DNA of 64,000 nt from Nephrocerus scutellatus (lineage: Eukaryota; Arthropoda; Insecta; Diptera; Pipunculidae): the NCBI GenBank assembly GCA_947095585.1, contig OX352761.1, positions 34,067,777 to 34,131,776 on the forward strand, given 5' to 3'. This document shows, in pieces, positions 44,316 to 53,713 of this stretch. The position numbers and the translations under genes were made by a program. The notes under the pieces are model-generated. The model searched no databases. It had not been told where the DNA came from and saw only the letters and a program-made list of their open reading frames with translations. Numbering within the stretch: position 1 is the stretch's first letter; every line of letters begins with the position of its first letter.

Positions 44316-45785
44316 ATGGAAAATGTCAACGTTATTCTATCCATGATTAAAGACATTATCTCGTCAGCCGTTAACGAACAAGGGGTGCAGGTAGCAAATG
44401 AGCTACGAAGGGCACTTGCCTCATTAGTTAACGATGGGGAAGTTGCTGAGCAGGTAGCTAGCAAGAAACCCAACGAGCTGACTTCGTCATCAGAGTATGA
44501 GGAAGACAACACGTGTCTGACAAATTGTGATGGAAAAAGGAAGAAGAAGAAGAAATATGCAAATAAGCAACAAAAAAAGTTACGCAACGACCAAGAGGCT
44601 GATGAAGAAGAAGAAATAGCCTTAGAGGAAGACTCCAAGGCTCTTGCAGCCACTGTTGCAAACGTTGAAAAACAAGTACCTTCGGTACCTGTGCCAGATT
44701 ACCCGGCCCTGCCTGCACAACGTGCGGGAAAATCATCGTCGCTCAAAAACCCCCAAAACACCGCAATTAATAACAAGAAGCATTCGCAACCACCAATTGT
44801 TTGCTTCAATCTTAATGTTGAAAAATTAAGGGAACACTTATTAATCAATAAAATTTCATTTAATTACAGCATCATCAACAACAGCCTGACAAAATCAACA
44901 ATTAAGACCTCTTGTGCTGATGGATATCGGAAGATCTTGGACTTTCTCGCCAAAGAAAAGGTCGAAAATCATTCCTTTACTCCAAGAGACCAGCGGAAGA
45001 AACTTTTGGTTCTTAAAGGATTGCAGCACAATACTCCAGCCGACAAAATTAAATCTGCCATGGAAATGGATGGACTTTCAGTAACAACAGTAACTCCATT
45101 CAAGTCAAAAAAAGCAAAAGACAGGAAATATAACAGTTTTGTTGTAGAAGTCGACCGTAACATCAACGCACAGGAAGTCTACCAGAAGAAAATTCTCCTA
45201 AACCAAGAAATCCACTGGGAACGACTCAAGACTGAGGATATTACACAGTGCAAAAACTGTCAAAAATATGGTCATGTAGCATCGAACTGCGGGATGAAAT
45301 ATCGTTGCGTCAAATGTGTTGGAAACCATGATCCTGGAAGCTGTCCGAGGAATGCAGTAGATGAAAAAGTTTACTGCACCAACTGCCAGAAAACCGGACA
45401 CCCAGCAAACTTTCGTGGATGTCCAGTCTACAAACAAAAAATCCAGGACAAGAAGATAGCAGTTTTATTAAAAGCACAACAAAACAAGTTTGCTGCAATG
45501 TCTGCAAAAAGAACTGTGCAAAGCGGTATTAGCTTCGCACAAATAGCTAAACAAACACAGTCTAAGCAATCAGTGAAACCACAACCAACACCTCAAAAGC
45601 TTACGTCAACAGCACCAGGAATAGCATCTAAGAAAGTTATACCCAGCCAAAGGGATCCAAGTGCTTTCAAGGTCACGACAAGCAATGAGCTTTTAGATAG
45701 TGCCTATCGCCTATCCTGTAAAACGGAGGAAGAACAAGCAGAGTGCTATATCAACTTCGTGTTCTCACTATGTCTAGAGCGATAA
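44316..45785 (+). CDS. Jockey ORF1, Gag-like nucleic-acid-binding protein
   Basis: The 489-residue protein should coat the element RNA and act as chaperone in the RNP that reverse-transcribes at the target. The N-terminal quarter is acidic/basic low complexity with a Lys-rich KRKKKKKYANKQQKK stretch at about residues 74-90, a possible nuclear signal. Residues about 215-310 carry the PRE_C2HC-like domain common in arthropod Jockey Gags (VLKGLQHNTPADKIKSAMEM). Three zinc knuckles follow from about residue 312: CKNCQKYGHVASNC, CVKCVGNHDPGSC and CTNCQKTGHPANFRGC. The C-terminal tail is Gln/Ser/Pro-rich. The ATG at 44,316 is the first after the leader and has the context TAAAATGG. The last 16 nt overlap the ORF2 start. 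No lesion is seen. Confidence 0.93.
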   Translation: MENVNVILSMIKDIISSAVNEQGVQVANELRRALASLVNDGEVAEQVASKKPNELTSSSEYEEDNTCLTNCDGKRKKKKKYANKQQKKLRNDQEADEEEEIALEEDSKALAATVANVEKQVPSVPVPDYPALPAQRAGKSSSLKNPQNTAINNKKHSQPPIVCFNLNVEKLREHLLINKISFNYSIINNSLTKSTIKTSCADGYRKILDFLAKEKVENHSFTPRDQRKKLLVLKGLQHNTPADKIKSAMEMDGLSVTTVTPFKSKKAKDRKYNSFVVEVDRNINAQEVYQKKILLNQEIHWERLKTEDITQCKNCQKYGHVASNCGMKYRCVKCVGNHDPGSCPRNAVDEKVYCTNCQKTGHPANFRGCPVYKQKIQDKKIAVLLKAQQNKFAAMSAKRTVQSGISFAQIAKQTQSKQSVKPQPTPQKLTSTAPGIASKKVIPSQRDPSAFKVTTSNELLDSAYRLSCKTEEEQAECYINFVFSLCLER

Positions 45786-48409
45786 GAAGATTAAACCTTA
45801 TCAGCTACAATATAAACTCAATTGTGTCACACGACAAAAGAAAGTGTCTAAGTCTTTTTCTAAAAGATAAGAAACCAGATATCCTGCTTTTGTCCGAGAC
45901 AAACTTATCTGAAAGACATCGAATTGAGTATAAAAACTATAAAATATACAGGACTGACAAAAGTACCGGAGGCAGAGGAACAGCAATTCTCATAAAGGAT
46001 TCAATCTACGCAGAAAGGATTGCCGTCAACGGATTAGTGACAACAGATACGACTGCTGCAGTTATCCCTTCAGCTGGTGGCGAATCAGTAGTTATTATGT
46101 CAATCTACATGTACTGTACCTCAAGAAGAGATGAACTAAGAAAGGACATGAATATCATAAACGACATAATTAACAGATTCACATACGCAGTCATTGGAGG
46201 AGATTTTAACGCACGCAGTCCTCTTTGGCTGGACGTTCAAACATCCTCACAAGGGAAATATATGGAAGAATGGTTGAGTGACTACTCGCATACCCATAGT
46301 CTTGCAGTAGTCTCAAAACCTATACCAACATTTCCCAGAAGCCAATCACTTATAGATTTTTTCCTATGTTCTTCAAACATAATTAATATTCATTTCAGAA
46401 ACTTTATCTGCACAGCGATTGCAACGGACACGGATCACCTAGCAATACAGTTACGGATCAACCTAATGGACAGCTTTCATGCATTAAGCCCACCATCTAG
46501 CGAATTTATTAATCTGAGAGCCATTAATTGGGACCGTTTTCAAGACAAAGTCAATGAGGGACTTGAAATTCCTTCGACATCAAGGAATCTTACTAATTCT
46601 GAAATTGACAATGCCATCGACAACATAGAAAGTGTGATCAATAACGCAATTGGTGAGCAAAGTCAGCATCGCAGCAGTAGGGACCGTTATAGCCACTTGC
46701 CGGCAAATATTCAAGCGTTATATAACTGCAAACAACGTCTCCGTAAGCGACTCCAACGAATCCTGGAACGCGATTGGAACACGAGGAACTCAAACTACCA
46801 GGCAGTACTTTCTGAGTTGAAATGCCTCAATGTAATGATCCGACAACATATGAGGAGACACTTTAACTCCGTATTTCAAAAGAGACTGCAAGACATAAAA
46901 CCTGGTCCCAACATGTTCAGACAGATAAATCAACTTGTTGGAAAGCGCCCGGCCCTTCCTGGATTCCTGGAGAACAATGGCCTTACCCTTACAACAGCAG
47001 CAGAAAAAACCGAAGCATTTGCAGAATCCTTTGAAAACAAATTTGTGCCCAAACCACCATCACACTTACCGGAATTCATGCGGGAAGTAGAAACTACTTT
47101 TAATAGCTTTTCTATTTCTACTCCGCAAACAGTTTTCAACGATGAGAATCCATCTCACGAGCCGTCGAATCAGGACATATTCACTAATTTAGAGGAAACA
47201 AAAGAAATCATCCAATCAAACAACTCGAAGAAGTCATTCGGAGGGGACCAAATCTCAAACTTTATGTTAAAAAGATTTCCACAAGCAGCTCTTCTAGTTC
47301 TAACAGTCATCTTTAACAACTGTCTCAACAATTCATTCTTCCCATCAAAGTGGAAAATTGCAAAGATAGTTCCAGTGCCTAAGAAGACGGACAGAACTTC
47401 TATCAAAGGATACAGACCAATAGCGTTACTCTGCAGCACAAGCAAAATACTTGAGTCTCTCTTGCTTAAGAGAGTAAATGAAGTCTGTAGGCTCAAAGAG
47501 ATTATCCCCAACAATCAATTCGGTTTTAAGCGGAAACACTCTACGCTTCATCCATTGCTGAAACTTCATGCAGATGTTACCGTTTCACTCAACAAAAAGG
47601 AATCAACAGTGGCATGTTTCCTCGACATCGAAAAGGCGTTCGATTCTGTATGGATAGAAGGGCTTCTTTACAAACTGAGAAGGATGGAATTCCCGGTCAA
47701 CATTATCAGAATTTTACAGAGCTTGTTAACAAACAGAACATTCTACGTGCAAATAGATGAAGCCAAATCAACGACCAGGAACATTAAAGCAGGGGTGGCG
47801 CAAGGATCGCGACTTGGACCGGTGCTTTTCAACATTTTCACATCAGATCAGCCGATGAATACGACAAGAACAACAACCTTGCTATTCGCAGACGATTCTG
47901 TTACGTACAGCAGCAGCATGGCACCTCAATTAGCTGTGCAACGAGTCGAAACTCACATTCGGAGACTTCAAGAATATTACCTAAAATGGGGAATCCAAAT
48001 CAATGCCACGAAATCCGAATTAATCTGTTTCCGGTTACCCTCAACATCCCGCAGCAAAAAAGCTCTAGCCACTATTGGAAGGAGCTTAAAACTTAGGCTG
48101 GATAACAACACGGTTATCAACTCATCGCGGACAGTTCGATACCTCGGAATTAATTTCAGCGAGCTGTTTAAGTTTAACGAACATGCATCGAAGACCCTAC
48201 AGAGAGCAAATTATGCTTTCAGTTTGTCACATTCTTTAATGCGACGAAACCAAGGACTCAGCCAAAAAAACAAAGCTACTCATATACAAGCAGATTATCC
48301 GCCCGGTTATATGCTATGGGTTCCCCACTTGGTACACGATATCTCCAACATACATGAAGAGATTACAGCTGTTCGAAAGGAAAGTGCTTCGTGCCTGTAC
48401 TGGCCTTAA
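45770..48409 (+). CDS. Jockey ORF2, endonuclease-reverse transcriptase (frameshifted near end)
   Basis: This is the enzyme that nicks the target and primes cDNA on it. I place the start at ATG 45,770 (MSRAIRRLNLISYNINS), which overlaps ORF1, although the frame is open from 45,743. Residues about 1-230 are an APE-type endonuclease with NINS, LLLSETNL, GGDFNARSPLW, LIDFFL and DTDHLAI. Residues about 470-740 are the RT: KIAKIVPVPKK, GYRPIALLCSTSKILE, FLDIEKAFDSVW, AGVAQGSRLGPVLFNIF and the catalytic LLFADDSVTY. The frame then shifts within a seven-A run at 48,264-48,270 and ends 46 codons later at 48,409. The true C-terminal tail lies in the next frame. EN and RT cores are intact. No RNase H domain is present, as usual for this clade. 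Confidence 0.92.
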   Translation: MSRAIRRLNLISYNINSIVSHDKRKCLSLFLKDKKPDILLLSETNLSERHRIEYKNYKIYRTDKSTGGRGTAILIKDSIYAERIAVNGLVTTDTTAAVIPSAGGESVVIMSIYMYCTSRRDELRKDMNIINDIINRFTYAVIGGDFNARSPLWLDVQTSSQGKYMEEWLSDYSHTHSLAVVSKPIPTFPRSQSLIDFFLCSSNIINIHFRNFICTAIATDTDHLAIQLRINLMDSFHALSPPSSEFINLRAINWDRFQDKVNEGLEIPSTSRNLTNSEIDNAIDNIESVINNAIGEQSQHRSSRDRYSHLPANIQALYNCKQRLRKRLQRILERDWNTRNSNYQAVLSELKCLNVMIRQHMRRHFNSVFQKRLQDIKPGPNMFRQINQLVGKRPALPGFLENNGLTLTTAAEKTEAFAESFENKFVPKPPSHLPEFMREVETTFNSFSISTPQTVFNDENPSHEPSNQDIFTNLEETKEIIQSNNSKKSFGGDQISNFMLKRFPQAALLVLTVIFNNCLNNSFFPSKWKIAKIVPVPKKTDRTSIKGYRPIALLCSTSKILESLLLKRVNEVCRLKEIIPNNQFGFKRKHSTLHPLLKLHADVTVSLNKKESTVACFLDIEKAFDSVWIEGLLYKLRRMEFPVNIIRILQSLLTNRTFYVQIDEAKSTTRNIKAGVAQGSRLGPVLFNIFTSDQPMNTTRTTTLLFADDSVTYSSSMAPQLAVQRVETHIRRLQEYYLKWGIQINATKSELICFRLPSTSRSKKALATIGRSLKLRLDNNTVINSSRTVRYLGINFSELFKFNEHASKTLQRANYAFSLSHSLMRRNQGLSQKNKATHIQADYPPGYMLWVPHLVHDISNIHEEITAVRKESASCLYWP

Positions 48410-48686
48410 TAGAAAGCTCCACAATGGCTACTTCTACTCAAATACAGATCTGTATAAAGCAAGCAAAATAACATCCATCGAAAAGCATTTGCAAGAACTT
48501 CACATCCGACTAATGTCATCAGTAGGAACACATGAGAACCCGTTAGTCAGTGCCATAGCAAACATTGAGCTAGCAAGAAGCCAGAATTACCTAAGCCCGC
48601 TGGCAGTAATTCATCAGGAATTCGACGATTTATTAAGATCTCCAACATTTTATGATACTGCTGTAGGATCCTACCGGCGAGGCTGA
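48271..48686 (+). pseudogene. Jockey ORF2 C-terminal tail in shifted frame
   Basis: In the frame one base over from ORF2 the sequence reads LIYKQIIRPVICYGFPTW, then LQLFERKVLRACTGL and NTDLYKASKITSIEKHLQEL, the conserved tail after the RT of Jockey-type ORF2 (KxxxIRPxxxYGxPxW, LQxxQNKxLRxxxxAP). It ends with a stop at 48,684-48,686. A change of one base in the A run at 48,264-48,270 accounts for the shift. A sequencing or assembly error at this homopolymer is possible. Confidence 0.85.
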
Positions 48687-48951
48687 TAGCCTCGGCAGTA
48701 CAACTTTTATTCTCTACCATAACCCCATGGACAATCAGCCGTAAGGAAGCTGAATTTATTTAAGCCATAATTATAAGTTTAATTTCACATGTAACCATTT
48801 ATTAATAGTTTATCATAAGACAAGTATATGCAAGGCCCAATCGACGAGCCAGCAACCTTAAATTTAAGCACATTTTTATACTTATATTTTTTAAAGATCA
48901 AAACAATTGTATATATAAATCCTTAAATAAATAAACTTAACTAACTTAACT

Positions 48952-48980
48952 GTGCTGCGCAGTCGGCATGGTTTTGATGG

Positions 48981-49016
<36 letters not shown>

Positions 49017-49443
49017 TTAGCTCACGCACAAATGAACCCAGCAAATGAAACGAGACATAAATGTTTTATGCTTAATTCAACTTACTTACTTATTTACTGA
49101 ATTGTATTTTTATTGATGTCGTTTTTTGTTGTCGATATCAACTTACAGATAGAACAACAAGTTTTCGCAATATTCTGTCATTTCGCGTTTTCATAAATTA
49201 GTTCGGAGCAGTCAAAGAGTTCTTAAGATAAATGTTCGTGTTTCTTATTTTCTCAGAGTATGAGCGTGCTCTAAGTGCTCAGAATAAAATGATCTGAGCA
49301 TTTTCAATTTTAACATCTGATGTCAAATGTCTGTTTCGATGATTTTCTCCTACAATAAAAAAAATTACCCAGGATCAAGGGGCTCCCATATGAATTTCTG
49401 CGATTAGAGAATTTAGATGAAAAATTTTAATTTTTATGGGTTG
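48952..49443 (-). repeat. Family A element, copy 9, second part
   Basis: It resumes with TGTGCTGCGCAGTCGGCATG after the Jockey element, contains a GA run of about 30 bp at 48,983-49,013, then AACAACAAGTTTTCGCAATA and the hairpin region. It ends ATTAGAGAATTTAGATGAAA then AATTTTTATGGGTTG. The next bases are the TA of a pogo-like element. Confidence 0.85.
48983..49013 (+). repeat. (GA)n microsatellite
   Basis: About 15 GA dinucleotides inside family A copy 9. Other copies have shorter runs (41,198-41,212; 19,157-19,171 as CT). Confidence 0.95.
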
Positions 49444-49453
49444 TTTTTTTATA

Positions 49454-50410
49454 GGGGAGACCTGGGATAGTAGATTCAAAATTTGCTTATCTGTTTTTTT
49501 TAAAAAAACTAAGAAAGATATCAAAACGAATCAAATGCCTTTTTATAAAACATATTTTTCGCTTTATAAAAAAAATATGTCTTCTAAAATTAGCTAATTT
49601 TAAGACCCTATTTTCTTTATTTTACACAACGACCTCAAATGAGTCAAATAACCCCAGAACCGGGGTAATTTGGCTAAGGGTATGGGGTCAGTTGACTCTA
49701 TTCTTATTTTCACCTTTTTGATAATAAAACTATAAAAAAATAGAACAAATCAATTTTATTTGAAACAAAAACTAAAAATAAAGAGTTTCAAGAGAGCTCA
49801 GCAATAGGGGTGGAAGGATGTTCCAACTTTTTCTGCTTAAATTTTTTAACATATCTTTGCATGGTTTTGTAAGGAATCCCATGGTCGTGAGCAACATATC
49901 GTATACTTTTTTCTTTTCCAAGTATAAGCTGGCATGCACGCTCCAAAACAGTTTGTTCGGTTGCGCCTCTTGAGGTTTTCCTAACATATGTTCTCATTTT
50001 CCTAGAGTCAACTTACCCCGAAAAAAAAAGTCAACTTACCCCGATCGGCCTGTCGGCACTCAATGATTTTTTTTTCGGTAGTAGGAAATAAAAACAACAA
50101 AAAGCTACCAGCTGTGATGATCACGAATATGCACTCGCCCTCTATCCTAAAAAAAATTTGACTTAAACACAAAAACCGCTGCGAAAAAAGAAAACGAAAA
50201 GAAAACAAAAAAATTACTCACGAAGGCAAAAATCTGTTTTTTCGCAATTAATCTCGAACGACGTCTGACTCTGACGAAAGACAATGGGAGACTAAGCAGG
50301 TAGCTGTGCTCGATGTAACAACAAGAACTAAAATGAAAGAAATTGTTTTGTTTTGAAGTTATTGGCGGTGAGTCTACTTGCCCCTGGGGCCAACTATCCC
50401 CGGTCTCCCC
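49454..50410 (-). mobile_element. Pogo-like element with GGGGAGACC inverted ends
   Basis: 957 bp bounded by GGGGAGACCTGGGATAGT and ACTATCCCCGGTCTCCCC, inverted over 18 bp with one mismatch, and flanked by TA on each side. The minus strand encodes a helix-turn-helix of pipsqueak type but no catalytic domain. GC-rich subterminal repeats (ACCCCAGAACCGGGGTAATT near 49,650, TTACCCCGAAAAAAAAAGTC near 50,017, ACCCCGATCGGCCTG near 50,036) suggest transposase-binding motifs. It lies immediately outside the end of family A copy 9. Confidence 0.8.
49788..49997 (-). CDS. Pogo transposase N-terminal HTH (psq-type), truncated
   Basis: The 69-residue frame reads MRTYVRKTSRGATEQTVLER, then ACQLILGKEKSIRYVAHDHG and IPYKTMQRYVKKF. 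This matches the N-terminal pipsqueak/CENP-B-type helix-turn-helix of pogo/Tigger transposases, which binds the element ends (typical RxYxRKTxRG...A...G.S.R.AA..yGIP..TLxR). The protein stops at residue 69. The second HTH domain and the DDE catalytic domain are absent, so it cannot transpose on its own, but in principle it could bind ends and compete with a full transposase. The start at 49,997 is the natural one for this family. Intron-exon structure cannot be excluded. Confidence 0.7.
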   Translation of the reverse strand: MRTYVRKTSRGATEQTVLERACQLILGKEKSIRYVAHDHGIPYKTMQRYVKKFKQKKLEHPSTPIAELS

Positions 50411-50674
50411 TATATAGCGAAATATAGTCAGCGAGAAAAAAAATTTTGTGTTTTTTACGCGCTGAGAATCGAACAGACGTTCTTTGAGCGGGCCAAGAGT
50501 GGACACTTGTTGTTCACACTCCAGATACTGAAAAAAGAAAACTCTCTACCCGATATCACTCGTTCATACTTTCTTCTTAATAAATAAAAGAAGACTAGTT
50601 GTGCAAAATGCGTTAAGACACCTCAAAGCGTGATGTTACCTTGGTGCACAGTGTCGAGTGTTTTAAAACAAAAC
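50411..50674. other. No recognised feature
   Basis: Short AT-rich interval between the pogo-like element and family A copy 10. Confidence 0.4.
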
Positions 50675-50863
50675 CCTCCAATCCCGCAGCCCGATCACTT
50701 TCAAATTTAATATGGTAATATTTAATAGAAAGTATTGTCATGGGAAATACACATATGTGCAAAGTTTGAATAAAATCGGACCTTAGGTAGTGTATTAAAA
50801 ATTTATCACAAGATTCTGCCCACCAGCCAGCCACGCGCATGCGAAGTTAATAAAGAGAATTAA
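50675..50863 (+). repeat. Family A element, copy 10 (right end only)
   Basis: AACCCTCCAATCCCGCAGCC, TAATAGAAAGTATTGTCATG, ACACATATGTGCAAAGTTTG and the terminus GCGAAGTTAATAAAGAGAAT with two changes from consensus. Confidence 0.75.
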
Positions 50864-50944
50864 AAAAAAGAAACTTTGTCTGTATGACTGTATGTCTTTA
50901 TGAATGATCGCAATTAACTCTAAGACCGTTCAATCGATATAGCT

Positions 50945-51195
50945 AAACCTTTGGGAGGTTGCGGTGGATGTTTGTTGGGGATTAGTTTGATGATGGTGTT
51001 AAGGGGGTTGACATGGTGGGTGGCTATAGGTATAGTTTGTATGAGATAGACTCGAAGACCGTGTTTTTGATAGATAGAGGTGATATGTTGGTAGGGGGTT
51101 TATTAAAGTGGGTCTTGGAGAGGGTCTGGGTGGGTCTTGGTGGTTCATTGGGTAGTGTAGTGGGACAGTGTGGTGGTGGCAGGCGGCCAACGCTG
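50945..51195 (+). repeat. G/T-rich strand-asymmetric tract
   Basis: About 250 bp with very few C and many GGT, GGG and GTG words (for example GGTGTTAAGGGGGTTGAC and GGGTCTGGGTGGGTCTTGGT). The open frames across it (Pro/His-rich on the minus strand) are compositional. The left flank, TCTAAGACCGTTCAATCGAT, is unrelated. Confidence 0.7.
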
Positions 51196-51324
51196 ATTTT
51201 TCAGCTAGTTTGATATAAATTTGTTAATAGCTCTTTTCTGTGTGATATATATGGATTGTGATTGTGAATCATCCTCCATCAGCAGAAAGGGGGGGATGCA
51301 TACAGGTGCGGTATATGTTACGTC

Positions 51325-51440
51325 TTTAAAGTAATGCTGGCGCGATGCGTATAACCAGGCCCGTAAAAAAGATCATTACGGAACCCTCGGGAGGCCAGGA
51401 CCGGATCCCGGTTATATAGCCCAATGTGATGATGATTATG
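51325..51440 (+). mobile_element. RTE end-to-end deletion derivative
   Basis: AATGCTGGCGCGATGCGTAT, CCGTAAAAAAGATCATTACG match the RTE 5' end (27,206-27,245). They are followed directly by TCGGGAGGCCAGGACCGGAT, CCCGGTTATATAGCCCAATG, its 3' end (36,088-36,127), and a GATGATGAT tail. Everything between is absent. This short element keeps both termini. Confidence 0.75.
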
Positions 51441-53700
51441 ATTGTGTTATGATAATTTTGTAAATAGCCATTGGAACAAATGAGAAGAATTATTTATGTT
51501 TTACTTCTTTGAGTCTGAAATGATCTTTTAAAGATAACAAAGATAAAGGGCTTATAACTAATGGTATATTTTTTAAGAAATATCACTGCAGAATTAAATT
51601 GACTGTTTAACGCTTCAAAACATGAAGTAAACTTTTACAATTTAAGTTTTTTGTGCACTGTACATGTAATAATCCTTATTTTTAATATCTAAAAATTACT
51701 TATTCGAGTATTTACCGGCGATTTTGATATTTAAGCAACGATAGATTTTATCATCCCAAGCACAAGGTAACGACGCCGACGGTTGCACTGCACATCAACT
51801 CCATAATCGAGCACTTGTGTGCGAACTCATTTCGCACAACGAATTCAGCACCGCGCCAATTGTGCGTGCATTATCTCGAATGTGCGTTTGGGTGGCACGC
51901 AGCTGTACAGTGTACACACACACATGCTCGTAAAAGGAGTTTCGACGGTAGGCCGGTTGGTCGGCTGGTGGGTCGATTGATGGGCCACATCCGTTGCAGT
52001 GCTGATGCAAAAAACTATGCATTTTCTGTTAAAATATTATGCCGACCCCTCTCTCCAACTTCGTCCAAAAAAGTGCGAAATTTTGGAATTTATGCGTCTA
52101 TGTGACGGCCACACAGATCCTACAGCTGCAACTCTCAGTACAGTAGGCGGAGCGATTTTTTTTTTCAAACGCAAGCGCGCTTTATTAATACTCGCATAAG
52201 CTTCAACGAAAAAACAGGCCGAACTTCCACTATAGTCGTACGTTTTTACGTGGCGTTGCATCGCTGGCCTGCAATTAAACGGGTTAGTGCGCTGTGTTGT
52301 GTTGCGCTATAGACAAGCCACCTTCTTTTTCTTCATCTGCTACGCGCCTACTTCGTTCGGTCGTTATCTCCATCAAGCTGATGTACGTCGAGTTCGATGT
52401 ATATTGACGCGTCTTGCGTTTGGGACTGATAAGCATCGCTAGTGCGGAGATCTGCTGAATACATACGAGTATATAACAATTTTTTATTCGTATTTCTCTA
52501 CTTTCAAATGAGGAGATTTAGAAATGCAATGCAATGTGCTGTGTATGTACCACTGGTGTTGGCATCAGTATTTGCTGGTGGCTTTGGCAAAAAGTTTTTG
52601 CTTGTATAGAAAAACTATGCACCATTTACAGCACAGGACTGCGTGGATGTGCATCAAACGAGGCACAACTACAAATACGCTCGGTGCATCATCTCTCAAA
52701 ACTAACTCTGCGTTCTGGTTAGCAGGTTTGTGCTGTGCAGTTGTTTTTCGTTGTCCTTTTGTTTTTGTTATGCTGGCGCTGCGTGCGTTTGGATATAATG
52801 CTAGTGAGAGGATAGTCGATTTGCGATCCTATTCGTATCATGTGACCGACTACCAATACTGTTGCAATTACTAAACGCGCCTACACGAAGTTAGCTAGCC
52901 GCAGCTCTCGCATGCATCGCATGGCAATGCATCGCAGCACATGCGATTGTGTTAGGCCGCCAGTCTGTCATGATGATGATAATCAACAGCAAGTTCCCAA
53001 TTTTCCCTCTATTGATGACGATGGGACTGCTGCGATGACGGCACTATAGAGAAATAATTTTTTCTCGCGAGTTTCGCTCTCTCTAATCTCCCGCCTGCCC
53101 CATACACATGTTGGGGATGGTGATGACGACGACATTGAGGACAAACGGCTAACGAACGAGCGAGCGGAAATCCACCATCCTCTGCCCCATCAGCCATAGA
53201 TATTCCTGTATCCTGGCGTGTGGATGCATCCGAGTCAGTGTTCTGTGTCTGTCCCTCTCACGTGTATAGTATTCCGATCGTTCGTTTGTATATTCGACCA
53301 GCCAACCAATTTTTTTCGCTTTCTCCTTTCGCTTTGTCATGGACCGAATCTCACGACTACTGGGACGTGGACTCAGCTATAGACATGGACATTGGTTAGG
53401 GCAAGCGACGAGCCATGGACAGCGCGTTTTGTACGGACACATATAGATACGAGTATTTGGGGTCGATTGGAACACCTACATTCTGACGCATATGTACTCG
53501 CGTACTTGGATTTTTTCCGCCAACTACCGGTTGTCCTGCCGATGCAGCTTCATCCGCTGCTGCTGATGATGATGATGATGATGATGATTGTGACCAACTC
53601 GGGCTTTTTTCCACAATCGCCAGTCAGTGTTGTTTTGTTTTTTTCCAGCGTCTATACACTATTTTCTATTTGAGTTTTTTATTTTCTAAAGTGGGGTATA
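51441..53700. other. TE-poor, no recognised gene; possible upstream regulatory DNA
   Basis: From here on recognisable transposons are rare. Open frames such as 51,815-52,105 and 52,524-52,874 show no domain and no coding bias. There is a (GAT)n run at 53,563-53,587 and scattered GATGACGACG sequence near 53,015-53,130. I interpret it as non-coding DNA upstream of a host gene, without proof. Confidence 0.35.
53563..53587 (+). repeat. (GAT)n microsatellite
   Basis: Seven to eight GAT units preceded by CTGCTGCTG. Confidence 0.95.
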
Positions 53701-53713
53701 ACCGGACTGACGT

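Larger units (their letters stand above)
44210..48951 (+). mobile_element. Jockey-clade non-LTR retrotransposon, nearly intact
   Basis: A 4.74-kb element bounded by a 12-bp target duplication. It starts CATTCAAGCATCAGC, has a 106-bp leader, ORF1 with zinc knuckles, an overlapping ORF2 with endonuclease and reverse transcriptase and no RNase H, a roughly 265-bp 3' part, and ends AATAAATAAACTTAACTAAC followed by TTAAC instead of poly(A). Both ORFs are open except for one frameshift near the end of ORF2. Domain order and the lack of RNase H fit the Jockey clade. The family name within it is unassigned. Confidence 0.92.

Noticed and set aside
44309..44736. Ser/Phe-rich minus-strand frames opposite Jockey ORF1
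   Set aside because: They are antisense shadows of the Lys/Glu-rich ORF1 N-terminus.
50999..51190. Pro/His-rich minus-strand frame in the G/T-rich tract
   Set aside because: A compositional artefact of a strand-asymmetric tract.
52524..52874. 116-codon open frame with hydrophobic and Cys-rich composition
   Set aside because: No domain, no good start context, no splice signals and overlap with other short frames. Likely chance in TE-poor non-coding DNA.
53392..53673. 93-codon frame with a run of Met from (GAT)n
   Set aside because: The Met run is the microsatellite read in one frame. There is no other evidence of coding.
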